A stretch of 64,000 bases of DNA from Polaribacter sp. Hel_I_88 (GTDB taxonomy: Bacteria; Bacteroidota; Bacteroidia; Flavobacteriales; Flavobacteriaceae): NCBI RefSeq assembly GCF_000687935.1, contig NZ_JHZZ01000001.1, positions 2,564,001 to 2,628,000 of the forward strand, read 5' to 3'. Positions 28,244 through 37,709 of the stretch are shown here, in pieces. Position 1 is the stretch's first letter. The number at the start of each line of letters is the position of its first letter. The notes beneath the pieces were generated by a model. The model was not told the origin of the DNA. It saw only the letters and a program-made list of their open reading frames with translations, and ran no database searches. The position numbers and the translations under genes were made by a program.

Positions 28244-30058
28244 TTAGAAACAATAGCTGTTTTCTGCTTTCATCTTTTCTGCTATTAAATTTCTTAATGC
28301 TACTACATTAGGATAATTCGCGTATTTAGTAAATCGTTTTAATCCCATTAATAACATTCTTTGTTCATCACCCTCAGCAAAAGAAATAATACCTTCTTTA
28401 CCATTTTTTGCAACAATTTCTACAGCATTGTATAAATAAAGTTTAGCCATTGCAATTTGTCCTTCTTGAGCATCCTCTCCAAAACGTTTTGCGTTTTTCT
28501 CTGCTCTCAATAGAGTAGATTCTGCCATATATACTTCATTTAAAATATTTGCTGCAGCCATTAATAATTGTTGATGCTCCTCTAGATCTGGACCAAATTT
28601 CTGAATTGCAGAACCTGCTACCATCAAAAAGACTTTTTTCATTTTGGCAATCATCTCTTTTTCTTCAGCAAATAATTCTGAATAATCTGGTGTATCAAAA
28701 GAAGGAATGCCCATTAATTCATTTCCAACCTCTGTTGCTGGTCCTAATAAATCTACATGACCTTTCATTGCTTTCTTTACTAACATTCCAACAGCTAACA
28801 TTCTGTTAATTTCGTTGGTTCCTTCGTAAATACGTGCAATTCTTGCATCTCTCCAAGCAGCTTCCATTGGTGTTTCTTCAGAAAAGCCCATTCCTCCAAA
28901 AATTTGAATTCCTTCATCTGCACAAGCTTGTACATCTTCAGAAACTGTAACTTTTAAAATAGAACATTCAATAGCATATTCTTCAACTCCTTTTAACTCT
29001 GCTTCTTGATGCGTGTTTCCAGCAGCCAATCTCATTTCAATTCTGTCTTCAATATCTTTTGCAGCTCTGTAACTTGCAGATTCTCCAGCATACGTATTGG
29101 TTGCCATTTCTGCTAATTTTGCTTTAATAGCACCAAAATCTGCAATAGGCGTTTTAAATTGTTTACGTTCTGTAGCATATTTTAAAGCCGTTGTTAATAC
29201 TCTTCTTTGCGAATCTAAACAAGCAGCAGCTAATTTAATACGTCCAACATTTAAAGCATTTACAGCAATTTTAAATCCACCACCTCTAGAAGATAACATA
29301 TTTTCTGCAGGAACAATCGTATCATTATAAAATACTTGTCTTGTAGAGGAAGCTCTAATTCCTAATTTATGTTCTTCTTCTCCTAAGGTAATTCCATTTG
29401 GATTTGCAGCATCATACTCAACTATAAAACTAGTAATATTTTTATCATTTTCAATACGAGCAAAAACGATCATAACATTACAGAAGCCTGCATTTGAGAT
29501 CCACATTTTTTGTCCGTTAATTTTGTATGATTTTCCATCAGCAGAAAGCTCTGCTGTAGTTTTTCCTGAATTGGCATCAGAGCCTGCACCTGGTTCTGTT
29601 AAACAATAAGCACCCATCCATTCGCCTGTAGCTAATTTTGGTACGTATTTTTGTTTTTGTTCTTCTGTTCCATATAAAGTTATTGGCATTGTACCAATTC
29701 CTGTATGCGCACCAAAAGCAGTACTTAAAGAACCATTTCCACTAGAAATGTACTCACAGGTAATCATAGTTGATACAAAACCCATTCCCATTCCTCCATA
29801 TTCTTCAGGAACAGCCACTCCTAAAAAGCCCAATTCACCAGCTTTTTTCATTACTTCTTCTGTTAAAGCATAATCTTTTGCTTCAAAACGATCTCTGTGT
29901 GCAATAATTTCACGTTCTGTAAATTCCTTTACAGCTTCTTTCATCATTACTTGCTCTTCAGAAAAATCTTCAGGAGTAAATACATCTTCACACTTTGTTT
30001 CTTTTACTAGGAATTGTCCTCCTCTTAGTAATTCTTTATTTGTAGTTTCAGCACTCAT
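28244..30058 (-). CDS. fadE: Acyl-CoA dehydrogenase (FadE type)
   Basis: Catalyses the first step of fatty-acid beta-oxidation, FAD-dependent formation of trans-2-enoyl-CoA. The 604-residue protein has the family motifs YCLTEPGAGSD (flavin/substrate), MWISNAGFCNV, GGMGFSEETPMEAAWRDARI and the catalytic-base region IARIYEGTNEINRM. It has a C-terminal extension of about 150 residues as in long acyl-CoA dehydrogenases such as Bacillus FadE. It starts 29 bases after the thiolase stop and is the last gene of the operon. Confidence 0.94.
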   Translation of the reverse strand: MSAETTNKELLRGGQFLVKETKCEDVFTPEDFSEEQVMMKEAVKEFTEREIIAHRDRFEAKDYALTEEVMKKAGELGFLGVAVPEEYGGMGMGFVSTMITCEYISSGNGSLSTAFGAHTGIGTMPITLYGTEEQKQKYVPKLATGEWMGAYCLTEPGAGSDANSGKTTAELSADGKSYKINGQKMWISNAGFCNVMIVFARIENDKNITSFIVEYDAANPNGITLGEEEHKLGIRASSTRQVFYNDTIVPAENMLSSRGGGFKIAVNALNVGRIKLAAACLDSQRRVLTTALKYATERKQFKTPIADFGAIKAKLAEMATNTYAGESASYRAAKDIEDRIEMRLAAGNTHQEAELKGVEEYAIECSILKVTVSEDVQACADEGIQIFGGMGFSEETPMEAAWRDARIARIYEGTNEINRMLAVGMLVKKAMKGHVDLLGPATEVGNELMGIPSFDTPDYSELFAEEKEMIAKMKKVFLMVAGSAIQKFGPDLEEHQQLLMAAANILNEVYMAESTLLRAEKNAKRFGEDAQEGQIAMAKLYLYNAVEIVAKNGKEGIISFAEGDEQRMLLMGLKRFTKYANYPNVVALRNLIAEKMKAENSYCF

Positions 30059-30087
30059 AACTTTATGTTTTTTTATTGTATTTAATT

Positions 30088-31278
30088 TTAATTAAGGAAT
30101 TCAAAAATCCCTGCAGCTCCTTGTCCAGTTCCTACACACATAGTCACCATTCCGTATTTTCCTTGCATGTTACGCTTGCGCATTTCATCAAAAAGTTGAA
30201 CAGATAATTTTGCTCCAGTACAACCTAAAGGATGTCCTAAGGCAATTGCACCACCATTTACATTGATGATATCTGCATCTAATCCTAACTCACGAATAAC
30301 AGCTAATGATTGAGAAGCGAAAGCTTCATTCAATTCAATTAAACTAATATCTTCTTGCTTTAAACCTGCTTGTTTTAATGCTTTTGGAATTGCAGCAACT
30401 GGTCCTATTCCCATAATTCTTGGAGGAACTCCAGCAGCAGCATAGCTTACCATTCTTGCAATTGGTTTAATGTTTAATTCCTTCACCATATCTTCACTCA
30501 TCACCATCACAAAAGCAGCACCATCACTTGTTTGCGATGAATTCCCAGCAGTTACAGATCCGTTTGTTGCAAAAACAGGACGTAAACGCTCTAAACCAGC
30601 AAGGTTAGATCCTTTTCTAGGTCCTTCATCTTTATTTACGGTATATTTTCTTGTCGCTTTTTTCCCTTTTTCATCAACATACGTTTCTTCAACTTCAATA
30701 GGAACTATTTGGTCTTGAAAACGATTTTCTTCTTGCGCTTTTAATGCTTTTAGGTGAGAATTTAATGCAAATTCATCTTGATCTTTTCTAGAAACATTAA
30801 ATTGATCTGCAACAGCTTCTGCTGTATTTCCCATTCCCCAATAATAATCTGCATGCCCAGCTGCAACTGTATCATAATTCAATTCTGGTTTAAAACCTGT
30901 CATTGGCACTGAACTCATGCTTTCTGCTCCACCAGCAATAATACAGTCTGCCATTCCAGATTGTATTTTTGCAACTGCCATACCAATAGTTTCTAATCCT
31001 GAAGAACAGAAACGATTTACGGTAACTCCAGGAACTTCTTCAATTTTTAATCCCATTAAAGAAATTAAACGTGCCATGTTTAAGCCTTGAGAACCTTCTG
31101 GCATTGCATTTCCTACAATAACATCATCAATTCTTGTTTTATCGAATTCAGGTAAATTTTTCATTAAATGCTGAATCGTTTCAGCAGCCAATTCATCTGC
31201 TCTTTTAAACCTAAAAGCGCCTTTTTTTGACTTTGTTACTGCTGTTCTATATCCTTGTACTATATATGCTGTTTTCAT
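30088..31278 (-). CDS. fadA: Acetyl-CoA acyltransferase (3-ketoacyl-CoA thiolase)
   Basis: Last step of beta-oxidation: thiolytic cleavage of 3-ketoacyl-CoA. From the ATG at 31278 it is 396 residues. The nucleophile is Cys in [11 protein letters not shown] near residue 89; the other active-site elements are [10 protein letters not shown] and the C-terminal [11 protein letters not shown]. The frame opens 8 codons earlier (MERVRDRI), but those codons come from an intergenic hairpin repeat. [14 protein letters not shown] is the normal thiolase start, so I chose it. It lies between fadN and fadE. Confidence 0.95.
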   Translation of the reverse strand: MKTAYIVQGYRTAVTKSKKGAFRFKRADELAAETIQHLMKNLPEFDKTRIDDVIVGNAMPEGSQGLNMARLISLMGLKIEEVPGVTVNRFCSSGLETIGMAVAKIQSGMADCIIAGGAESMSSVPMTGFKPELNYDTVAAGHADYYWGMGNTAEAVADQFNVSRKDQDEFALNSHLKALKAQEENRFQDQIVPIEVEETYVDEKGKKATRKYTVNKDEGPRKGSNLAGLERLRPVFATNGSVTAGNSSQTSDGAAFVMVMSEDMVKELNIKPIARMVSYAAAGVPPRIMGIGPVAAIPKALKQAGLKQEDISLIELNEAFASQSLAVIRELGLDADIINVNGGAIALGHPLGCTGAKLSVQLFDEMRKRNMQGKYGMVTMCVGTGQGAAGIFEFLN

Positions 31279-31292
31279 AATCCTATCCCTAA

Positions 31293-31388
31293 CCCTTTCC
31301 AAAGGAAAGGGAATTTGTTCGGGTTATTTTTTTAAGTTTTAGACTTCATTTTATATTTTTCCATTTTTAAAGTCTTCCCTTTGGGAAG
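31293..31388. repeat. Two short hairpin repeats between fadN and fadA
   Basis: CCCTTTCC-AAA-GGAAAGGG at 31293-31311 and CTTCCC-TTT-GGGAAG at 31374-31388. Both are relatives of the hairpin at 42928 and may be end sequences of one dispersed element. They could weaken read-through from fadN into fadA. Confidence 0.7.
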
Positions 31389-31401
31389 ATTTAGATGGGA
31401 T

Positions 31402-33807
31402 TTAGTTACGTAATGGTTTTCCTGTTTTTAACATGTGTTGAATACGCTCTAAAGTTTTTCTTTCTGTACATAAACTTAAAAAAGCTTCTCTTTCTAAATC
31501 TAAAAGATACTGCTCAGAAACTTGTGTTGGTTCAGATAAATCTCCACCAGCCATTACATAGGCTAATTTGTTTGCAATTTTTTGATCATGTTCAGAAATA
31601 AATCGACTTGCTTGCATAGAATCTGTTGCTACCATAAACGCACCTAAAGCTTGTTTTCCTAAAACTAAAACATCATTTCTTGAAGCTGGTTGCGTATAAC
31701 CTGCTTCTGCCATTAATACAGCATGTTTTTTAGCTTCTGCAATTTGTCTATCTTTATTTACAACTACAACATCTTTTCCTTTTTGAAGTAATCCTAAATC
31801 GAATGCTTCATAAGCAGAAGTTGCTACTTTTGCCATACCAATTGTTAAAAAATATTCTTGAAGAACATTCAACTGAACATCTCCTTTTCTAAAAGTATCT
31901 TGAGCTCTTAAAGCCATTTCTTTAGAACCACCTCCACCAGGAATTACACCAACTCCAAATTCTACAAGGCCCATATACGTTTCTGCTGCTGCAACTACTT
32001 TATCTGCATGTAAAGAAATTTCACAACCACCACCTAAAGCCATTCCATGTGGAGCAGAAATAGTTGGAATTGCAGAATAACGCATACGCATCATTGTGTC
32101 TTGAAAATATTTGATAGCCATATTCAACTCATCATATTCTTGCTCTGCAGCCATCATAAAAATCATTCCAATATTAGCACCTACAGAAAAGTTGGCAGCT
32201 TGATTACCAACAATTAATCCTTGGTAATTTTTCTCAGCTAAATCTATTGATTTGTTGATGGCTGCTAAAACATCACCACCAATCGTGTTCATCTTAGATT
32301 GGAATTCTAAATTTAAGATTCCATCACCTAAATCATGAATTACTGCACCAGAGTTTTTCCAAACTTGGTTAGATTTTCTAATATTGTCTAAAATGATAAA
32401 TGAATCTTGACCTGGTTTTTTAGTTTGTGTTTTTGTAACGATGTCGTAATAATGAGTAGTTCCTTCTTTTACTGTGTAAAATGAGTCGTTATTATTTAGC
32501 AACATTTCTTCTACCCAAGGAGCAATTGTATGTCCTTCAGCTTTCATAATCTCAACTCCTTTGGCAACACCAATTGCATCCCATATTTGGAATGGTCCAT
32601 GTTCCCAGCCAAAACCTGCTCTTAAACCATCATCAATTCTGTATAATTCGTCAGAAATTTCTGGAATTCTATTTTGTACGTATGCAAACATTGCAGCAAA
32701 CGATTTTCTATAAAATTCACCAGCTTTATCTTTTCCTGCAACTAAAACTTTGAATCTGTCAGCAACATTATCAATAGTTTTTGTTAATTCTAACGTTGCA
32801 AATTTTGCTGATTTCTTTTCTCTATATTCTAAAGTATCTAAATCTAATGTTAAGATATTTCTCTTACCATTCGCATCTTTTGTCATTTTGTAAAAACCTT
32901 TGCCAGTTTTACTACCTAACATTTTGTGCTCCATCATATGGTTTACAAAATCAGGAATTACAAATTGCGCTCTCATTTCATCTTCTGGGCAATTGTCTTT
33001 TACACCATTTGCTGTGTGTACTAAAGTATCTAAACCAACAACATCAATAGTTCTGAATGTTGCAGATTTTGGACGACCAATAACAGGTCCCGTTAATTTA
33101 TCTACTTCTTCAACCGTTAATCCCATTTCTTTTACAACGTGGAATAAACTCATAATGCCGAAAATACCAATTCTGTTTCCAATAAATGCAGGAGTATCTT
33201 TTGCTAAAACAGAAGTTTTACCTAAAAATTTATCACCATACATCATTAAGAAATCTGTAACTTCTTGTTTACAATTTGGTCCAGGAACAACTTCAAAAAG
33301 CTTTAAATATCTTGGTGGATTAAAAAAGTGTGTTACTGCAAAATGTTGCTGAAAATCTTCACTTCTCCCTTCGTTCATAAATTTGATAGGAATTCCAGAA
33401 GTATTTGAAGTAATTAGCGTTCCTGGCTTTCTAAATTTCTCAATTTTTTCGAAAACTGACTTTTTAATATCCAAACGTTCTACAACAACTTCCATCACCC
33501 AATCTACATCTTTAATTAAATGTAAATCATCATCAATATTACCTATGGTAATTCTTTCTGCAAATTTTGTACTATATATAGGAGAAGGTTTCGATTTTAA
33601 AGAAGCTGCTAAAGCATCATTTACTAAACGATTACGAACAACTTTGTCTTCCATTGTAAGTCCCATTGCTTTTTCTTTGTCTGTTAATTCTCTTGGAACA
33701 ATGTCCAACAAAAGAACTTCTACACCAATATTTGCAAAGTGACATGCAATACCAGATCCCATAATTCCAGAACCTATAATTGCTACTTTTTTAATTCTTC
33801 TTGTCAT
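31402..33807 (-). CDS. fadN: Bifunctional 3-hydroxyacyl-CoA dehydrogenase/enoyl-CoA hydratase
   Basis: Performs the two middle steps of beta-oxidation. From the ATG at 33807 the protein has 801 residues. The NAD-binding Rossmann motif VAIIGSGIMGSGIACHFA is at the start, followed by the dehydrogenase C-terminal domains (SNTSGIPI, HFFNPPRYLKLFEVV, GNRIGIFG). The enoyl-CoA hydratase domain follows at about 480-700, with SAPHGMALGGGCEISL and GVIPGGGGSKEM. The order dehydrogenase then hydratase is that of Bacillus FadN, not of E. coli FadB. An ATG 7 codons upstream (33828) is possible, but MTRRIKKVAIIGSG is the usual start. Confidence 0.93.
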   Translation of the reverse strand: MTRRIKKVAIIGSGIMGSGIACHFANIGVEVLLLDIVPRELTDKEKAMGLTMEDKVVRNRLVNDALAASLKSKPSPIYSTKFAERITIGNIDDDLHLIKDVDWVMEVVVERLDIKKSVFEKIEKFRKPGTLITSNTSGIPIKFMNEGRSEDFQQHFAVTHFFNPPRYLKLFEVVPGPNCKQEVTDFLMMYGDKFLGKTSVLAKDTPAFIGNRIGIFGIMSLFHVVKEMGLTVEEVDKLTGPVIGRPKSATFRTIDVVGLDTLVHTANGVKDNCPEDEMRAQFVIPDFVNHMMEHKMLGSKTGKGFYKMTKDANGKRNILTLDLDTLEYREKKSAKFATLELTKTIDNVADRFKVLVAGKDKAGEFYRKSFAAMFAYVQNRIPEISDELYRIDDGLRAGFGWEHGPFQIWDAIGVAKGVEIMKAEGHTIAPWVEEMLLNNNDSFYTVKEGTTHYYDIVTKTQTKKPGQDSFIILDNIRKSNQVWKNSGAVIHDLGDGILNLEFQSKMNTIGGDVLAAINKSIDLAEKNYQGLIVGNQAANFSVGANIGMIFMMAAEQEYDELNMAIKYFQDTMMRMRYSAIPTISAPHGMALGGGCEISLHADKVVAAAETYMGLVEFGVGVIPGGGGSKEMALRAQDTFRKGDVQLNVLQEYFLTIGMAKVATSAYEAFDLGLLQKGKDVVVVNKDRQIAEAKKHAVLMAEAGYTQPASRNDVLVLGKQALGAFMVATDSMQASRFISEHDQKIANKLAYVMAGGDLSEPTQVSEQYLLDLEREAFLSLCTERKTLERIQHMLKTGKPLRN

Positions 33808-33895
33808 TTTTTTTATTATTTGATTCATGATTTTTAAAAACTTAAAAGCAATCTCTTGAGTAAGTTTTAGGTCATTTTATGATTAGTTTTACTTT

Positions 33896-34351
33896 TTATT
33901 TATCTTGATTAACAGTTTCAAAAATTTTCTTTTCTGCAATTAATTTATTGATTGTCGTCATCACTTTAAAAAAAGAATTCAACTCATCTTCTGAAACATA
34001 TTCTCTGACAACATTGTTAAATTGATACACATGATTTTTAGAAAATTTTCGCATTTCTAAACCATAGTCTGTTAATTTAATAATAACACTTCTACCATCA
34101 TCAGGATTTTTTTCTCTAGAAATTGCTCCTTTTTCCTCCATCGATTTTAAAATTCTTGAAAGACTTGTTGGTTCCATTCCCATTAAAGGCCCTAAAGCTG
34201 TACTTGGTGTTCCTTTTTCTTTGTCAATAGTTAGCAAAACAAAAGCCATAGACATTGTGCTGTTATGGTTTGCTGCCTGCTCATTATACATCTTTGCAAC
34301 AGCTTGCCAAGTTGCTCTTAATTGATGATCGATTGAAATATTCTTATCCAT
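33896..34351 (-). CDS. MarR-family transcriptional regulator of the fad operon
   Basis: A 151-residue winged helix-turn-helix protein. The DNA-binding part is GMEPTSLSRILKSMEEKGAISREKNPDDGRSVIIKLT (residues about 78-115), the normal MarR wing. It is the first gene of the minus-strand beta-oxidation operon and its start lies 16 bases from two palindromic sites, so autoregulation and control of fadN-fadA-fadE are likely. The ligand is probably an acyl-CoA, by analogy with other fatty-acid regulators; this is inference. Confidence 0.88.
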   Translation of the reverse strand: MDKNISIDHQLRATWQAVAKMYNEQAANHNSTMSMAFVLLTIDKEKGTPSTALGPLMGMEPTSLSRILKSMEEKGAISREKNPDDGRSVIIKLTDYGLEMRKFSKNHVYQFNNVVREYVSEDELNSFFKVMTTINKLIAEKKIFETVNQDK

Positions 34352-34356
34352 TGTGT

Positions 34357-34364
34357 CAAAGATA
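34357..34364 (-). promoter_or_regulatory. -7 box of marR, predicting a leaderless or near-leaderless transcript
   Basis: The minus strand reads TATCTTTG (TAnnTTTG). It ends only 5 bases before the marR ATG, so transcription from it would start at or next to the start codon. Operator 1 lies just upstream, where it would block RNA polymerase. Confidence 0.45.
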
Positions 34365-34367
34365 TAA

Positions 34368-34395
34368 AAATTTACTATGCACGCATAGTAAATTT
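34368..34395. promoter_or_regulatory. Palindromic operator 1, probable MarR site
   Basis: Arms AAATTTACTATGC and GCATAGTAAATTT are perfect inverses separated by AC. The site lies in the marR upstream region directly behind the -7 box. Length and symmetry suit a MarR dimer. Confidence 0.75.
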
Positions 34396-34404
34396 AAAAA
34401 AAGT

Positions 34405-34416
34405 TATGCATGCATA
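34405..34416. promoter_or_regulatory. Palindromic operator 2, probable MarR site
   Basis: The core TATGCATGCATA is a perfect palindrome and is followed by GTAAATTT, so its right half matches operator 1. The centres are 29 bases apart, close to three helical turns, so two dimers could bind on the same face. Confidence 0.7.
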
Positions 34417-34457
34417 GTAAATTTTAACAAATATTTTAAATGTAACAATTTCAGTCT

Positions 34458-34487
34458 TTTGGTTACTAATTAAAATATGTAAGTTTG
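34458..34487 (+). promoter_or_regulatory. Promoter of the ABC transporter/MscS/response-regulator operon
   Basis: TTTG at 34458-34461 and TAAGTTTG at 34480-34487 with an 18-base spacer, close to the Bacteroidota consensus. The start codon is 40 bases downstream. The operators at 34368-34416 lie upstream of it, so MarR could also affect this promoter. Confidence 0.6.
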
Positions 34488-34526
34488 TAAGAGTTCTAAT
34501 TTTATCAATAAAACCAATTTTAACCA

Positions 34527-35456
34527 ATGAGTAATTTACTAGAAATTAATAATATAGTGAAGAATTATGGAGATTTTAGAGCATTAAATGATGTCTCTAT
34601 CCATATTCCTAAAGGAAGTGTTTATGGTTTGTTAGGGCCAAATGGTGCAGGTAAAACTTCGTTAATCAGAATTATCAACCAAATAACAATGGCAGATACT
34701 GGATCTGTTTATTTAGATGGAGAAATTTTATCTCCAAAACACACAGCAGATATTGGTTATTTGCCAGAAGAACGTGGTTTATATAAATCGATGAAAGTGG
34801 GTGAGCAAGCCTTGTATTTAGCTCAATTAAAAGGTTTAAGCAAAACTGAAGCTAAAAAACGCTTAAAATATTGGTTTGAGAAATTCGATATTATGGCTTG
34901 GTGGAATAAGAAAATAGAAGAACTATCTAAAGGAATGGCGCAAAAAGTACAGTTTATAGTAACTGTAATGCACAATCCTAAATTGTTAATTTTTGATGAG
35001 CCTTTTTCTGGTTTCGACCCTATAAATGCACAATTAATTGCCAAAGAAATTTTGCAGTTAAGAGATGAAGGAGCAACCATAATATTCTCAACACACAGAA
35101 TGGAATCTGTGGAAGAAATGTGTGATGAAATTGCTTTAATTGATAAATCTAATAAAATTTTAGATGGGAAACTGAATGACATCAAAAGAGAATTCAGAAC
35201 TAATACGTTTCAAGTTGGGTTGCATACTGCAAATCCAAAAGAAGTAGAAACTGCTTTAAAACAACATTTTGATGTTTTACCAGCAGATTTTAAATTGTTA
35301 GGCAAAGAGTTAACTTTAAACGTAAAGTTAAAAAGCACAAATACAGCCAACGAATTATTGTCTTTTTTAACCAATAGAGGGGAAGTGCAGCATTTTGTGG
35401 AATTGATACCAAGTGCAAACGATATTTTTATTCAAGCAATAAATAAAAACATGTAA
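34527..35456 (+). CDS. ABC exporter ATP-binding protein (NatA/YhaQ type)
   Basis: ATPase subunit of an ABC-2 exporter, 309 residues. It has Walker A GPNGAGKTS near residue 40, a signature LSKGMAQK in place of LSGGQ, Walker B LLIFDEPFSGFDP and the switch His in STHRMES. A C-terminal domain of about 90 residues follows. The permease starts 4 bases after the stop. Substrates of this type include sodium and various drugs; the sequence does not decide. Confidence 0.93.
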   Translation: MSNLLEINNIVKNYGDFRALNDVSIHIPKGSVYGLLGPNGAGKTSLIRIINQITMADTGSVYLDGEILSPKHTADIGYLPEERGLYKSMKVGEQALYLAQLKGLSKTEAKKRLKYWFEKFDIMAWWNKKIEELSKGMAQKVQFIVTVMHNPKLLIFDEPFSGFDPINAQLIAKEILQLRDEGATIIFSTHRMESVEEMCDEIALIDKSNKILDGKLNDIKREFRTNTFQVGLHTANPKEVETALKQHFDVLPADFKLLGKELTLNVKLKSTNTANELLSFLTNRGEVQHFVELIPSANDIFIQAINKNM

Positions 35457-35460
35457 GAAA

Positions 35461-36786
35461 ATGAGCAAGTTAAAACTAATTATACACAGAGAGTTTATTG
35501 CAAAAGTGCGAAACAAATCATTTATAATGATGACTTTTTTAAGTCCGTTATTAATGGTTGGTGTTGGTTTTTTAGTTTTTTTTCTGATGAAAAAGAACGA
35601 CGAAAAAGTTAAGAAAATCGTTTATGTAGATAATTCTACTTTGTTTACTAAAGACGATTTTAAAGATACAAAAACCGTGCATTATGAAGATTTTACAAAT
35701 TTAGGAATCGAGCAAACAAAGCAAAAAGTAGAAGATGGCGATTATTATGGAGCCTTATTTATCCCTAAAAAAGATAGTTTAGAGATTTTAGCAAATTCTA
35801 TTGAGTTTTATTCTAAAGAATCTCCATCAATGTCCATTATCAATTCTTTAGAAAGTAAAATTGAACGAAAAATAGGAAACGAAAAGCTGAATTATTTTGG
35901 CATTGATTTAGAGAAAATAAACGCATCTAAGATTCAATCTGAAATTAAAATGTACAATTTTTCTGGTGAAGAATCATCAAAAATGAAAAATTGGATTAAA
36001 ATTTTAGTCGGTGCAATTGCAGGTTATTTACTAATGATGTTTGTTATGATTTACGGAACCTCAGTAATGAGAAGCGTTATCGAAGAAAAAACAAGTAGAA
36101 TTATAGAAATTATTGTATCCTCTGTAAAACCCTTTCAATTAATGTTGGGTAAAATTATTGGAAATGGTTCTGCAGGTTTATTGCAATTTTTAATATGGGG
36201 AATTCTGTTATTTTTAATTTCTACAGGTTTAACAGCCTTTTTTGGACTTGATATGACAGAGATGCAAACCGCTAATTTATCTGAAGAGCAATTAGAAGCT
36301 GCAAAACAAGCAGCAGATCCAAACAAAATGCAATTGTTAGTGCAAGAGGTTTTAGATTTACCAATCTTAAAAATGTTTGTATTATTTATATTTTACTTTT
36401 TAGGAGGTTTTATGTTATATAGTTCTCTTTTTGCTGCTATTGGTGCAGCTGTGGATAATGAAACAGATACACAACAATTTATGTTGCCAATTATGTTGCC
36501 ATTAATTTTAGCAGTTTATGTTGGTTTTGCAACGGTTACCAACGATCCTCATGGACCAATTGCTGTTGCATTTTCATACATTCCACTTACAAGTCCAATA
36601 GTAATGTTAATGAGAGTGCCATTTGGCGTTACTTGGTTAGAATTGGCAATATCTATGCTTTTATTAGTAGTTACTTTCTTATTTATGGTATGGTTAGCAG
36701 CAAAAATATACAGAGTTGGTATTTTAATGTATGGCAAAAAACCAACCTATAAAGATTTATACAAATGGTTAAAATATAAAGGATAA
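35461..36786 (+). CDS. ABC-2 exporter permease (NatB/YhaP type)
   Basis: A 441-residue inner-membrane protein: one helix at residues 20-42 (SFIMMTFLSPLLMVGVGFLV), a soluble domain of about 130 residues outside the membrane, then five or so helices from residue 180 on, including GAIAGYLLMMFVMIYG and LPIMLPLILAVYVGFATV. This is the usual ABC-2 permease plan. Its stop codon is directly followed by the ATG of the MscS gene, so translation is probably coupled. Confidence 0.92.
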   Translation: MSKLKLIIHREFIAKVRNKSFIMMTFLSPLLMVGVGFLVFFLMKKNDEKVKKIVYVDNSTLFTKDDFKDTKTVHYEDFTNLGIEQTKQKVEDGDYYGALFIPKKDSLEILANSIEFYSKESPSMSIINSLESKIERKIGNEKLNYFGIDLEKINASKIQSEIKMYNFSGEESSKMKNWIKILVGAIAGYLLMMFVMIYGTSVMRSVIEEKTSRIIEIIVSSVKPFQLMLGKIIGNGSAGLLQFLIWGILLFLISTGLTAFFGLDMTEMQTANLSEEQLEAAKQAADPNKMQLLVQEVLDLPILKMFVLFIFYFLGGFMLYSSLFAAIGAAVDNETDTQQFMLPIMLPLILAVYVGFATVTNDPHGPIAVAFSYIPLTSPIVMLMRVPFGVTWLELAISMLLLVVTFLFMVWLAAKIYRVGILMYGKKPTYKDLYKWLKYKG

Positions 36787-37692
36787 ATGCAAGAAACTTT
36801 AGAGAAAGTAAAAGAGACTATTGTAGAAGAAACAACCTCTATTTTAGATTATAAATTTATTTTTAGCGATCAAATAAGTATTACAGTTAAAGGGTTAATA
36901 TTTATTGTTGTAGCGCTTGTTATTACTTCTTTTATATTAAAGTTGGTAAGAAGGTTTACCACTAGAAAAATGTCGTTAAATGATAAACAGAAGTTTGTAA
37001 CCGTTTTTGGTTATATACGCTGGTTTGTGTTTCTCATTATTTTCTTGATAGCTATGCACACTTCTGGTGTGAATGTTACAGCTGTTTTTGCAGCATCAGC
37101 AGCCTTGTTAATTGGTGTTGGTTTGGCGTTACAAACACTTTTTCAAGATATAATTTCTGGAATTTTCATTTTGGTAGATCAGTCTGTGCATGCAGGAGAT
37201 ATTATTGAATTGGAAGGGAAAATTGGTAGAGTTTTAGATATTCGTTTGCGAACTACAAGAGCAGTTACTATTGATAATCGAGTTTTGGTAATTCCAAATC
37301 ATTTATATTTAACCAATATTTTATTTAATTGGACAGAAAATGGTACAGAAACTCGTGAATATGTAGATGTTGGAGTTGCTTATGGAAGTAATGTGGAATT
37401 GGTTAGAGAAATTTTAATTGACATTGCAGAGAAACAGGACAAAATTTTAAAAATTCCTGCACCTGGAGTTTTATTTACAGATTTTGCAGATAGTTCTTTA
37501 AATTTTAGATTAGCTTTTTCTTTAAATGATAGCTTTGAGGCAAGATTTATAAAAAGCGATTTACGTTTTGCAATTGATAAAGCCTTTAGAGAACATAATG
37601 TTACCATACCTTTTCCACAAAGAGATGTGCATGTTTTTACCAATGCAAAACCTGGAATTCAATTCGAAAAGATAGAGCATACAGCTAAGTAA
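36787..37692 (+). CDS. MscS-family small mechanosensitive channel
   Basis: A 301-residue inner-membrane channel that opens on membrane tension. Three helices lie at about residues 35-120; the pore helix AASAALLIGVGLALQTLFQD is followed by the MscS beta domain (VHAGDIIELEGKIGRVLDI, VLVIPNHLYLTNILFNWT) and a C-terminal alpha/beta domain. The ATG abuts the permease stop. Grouping with an exporter suggests a joint role in ion or osmotic balance, which is inference. Confidence 0.92.
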   Translation: MQETLEKVKETIVEETTSILDYKFIFSDQISITVKGLIFIVVALVITSFILKLVRRFTTRKMSLNDKQKFVTVFGYIRWFVFLIIFLIAMHTSGVNVTAVFAASAALLIGVGLALQTLFQDIISGIFILVDQSVHAGDIIELEGKIGRVLDIRLRTTRAVTIDNRVLVIPNHLYLTNILFNWTENGTETREYVDVGVAYGSNVELVREILIDIAEKQDKILKIPAPGVLFTDFADSSLNFRLAFSLNDSFEARFIKSDLRFAIDKAFREHNVTIPFPQRDVHVFTNAKPGIQFEKIEHTAK

Positions 37693-37709
37693 TAATTAAA
37701 TTATTAAAG

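Noticed and set aside
32900..33742. Two long plus-strand frames (150 and 119 residues) opposite fadN
   Set aside because: They lie wholly inside the fadN gene in the antisense frame and show no domain or start signal.
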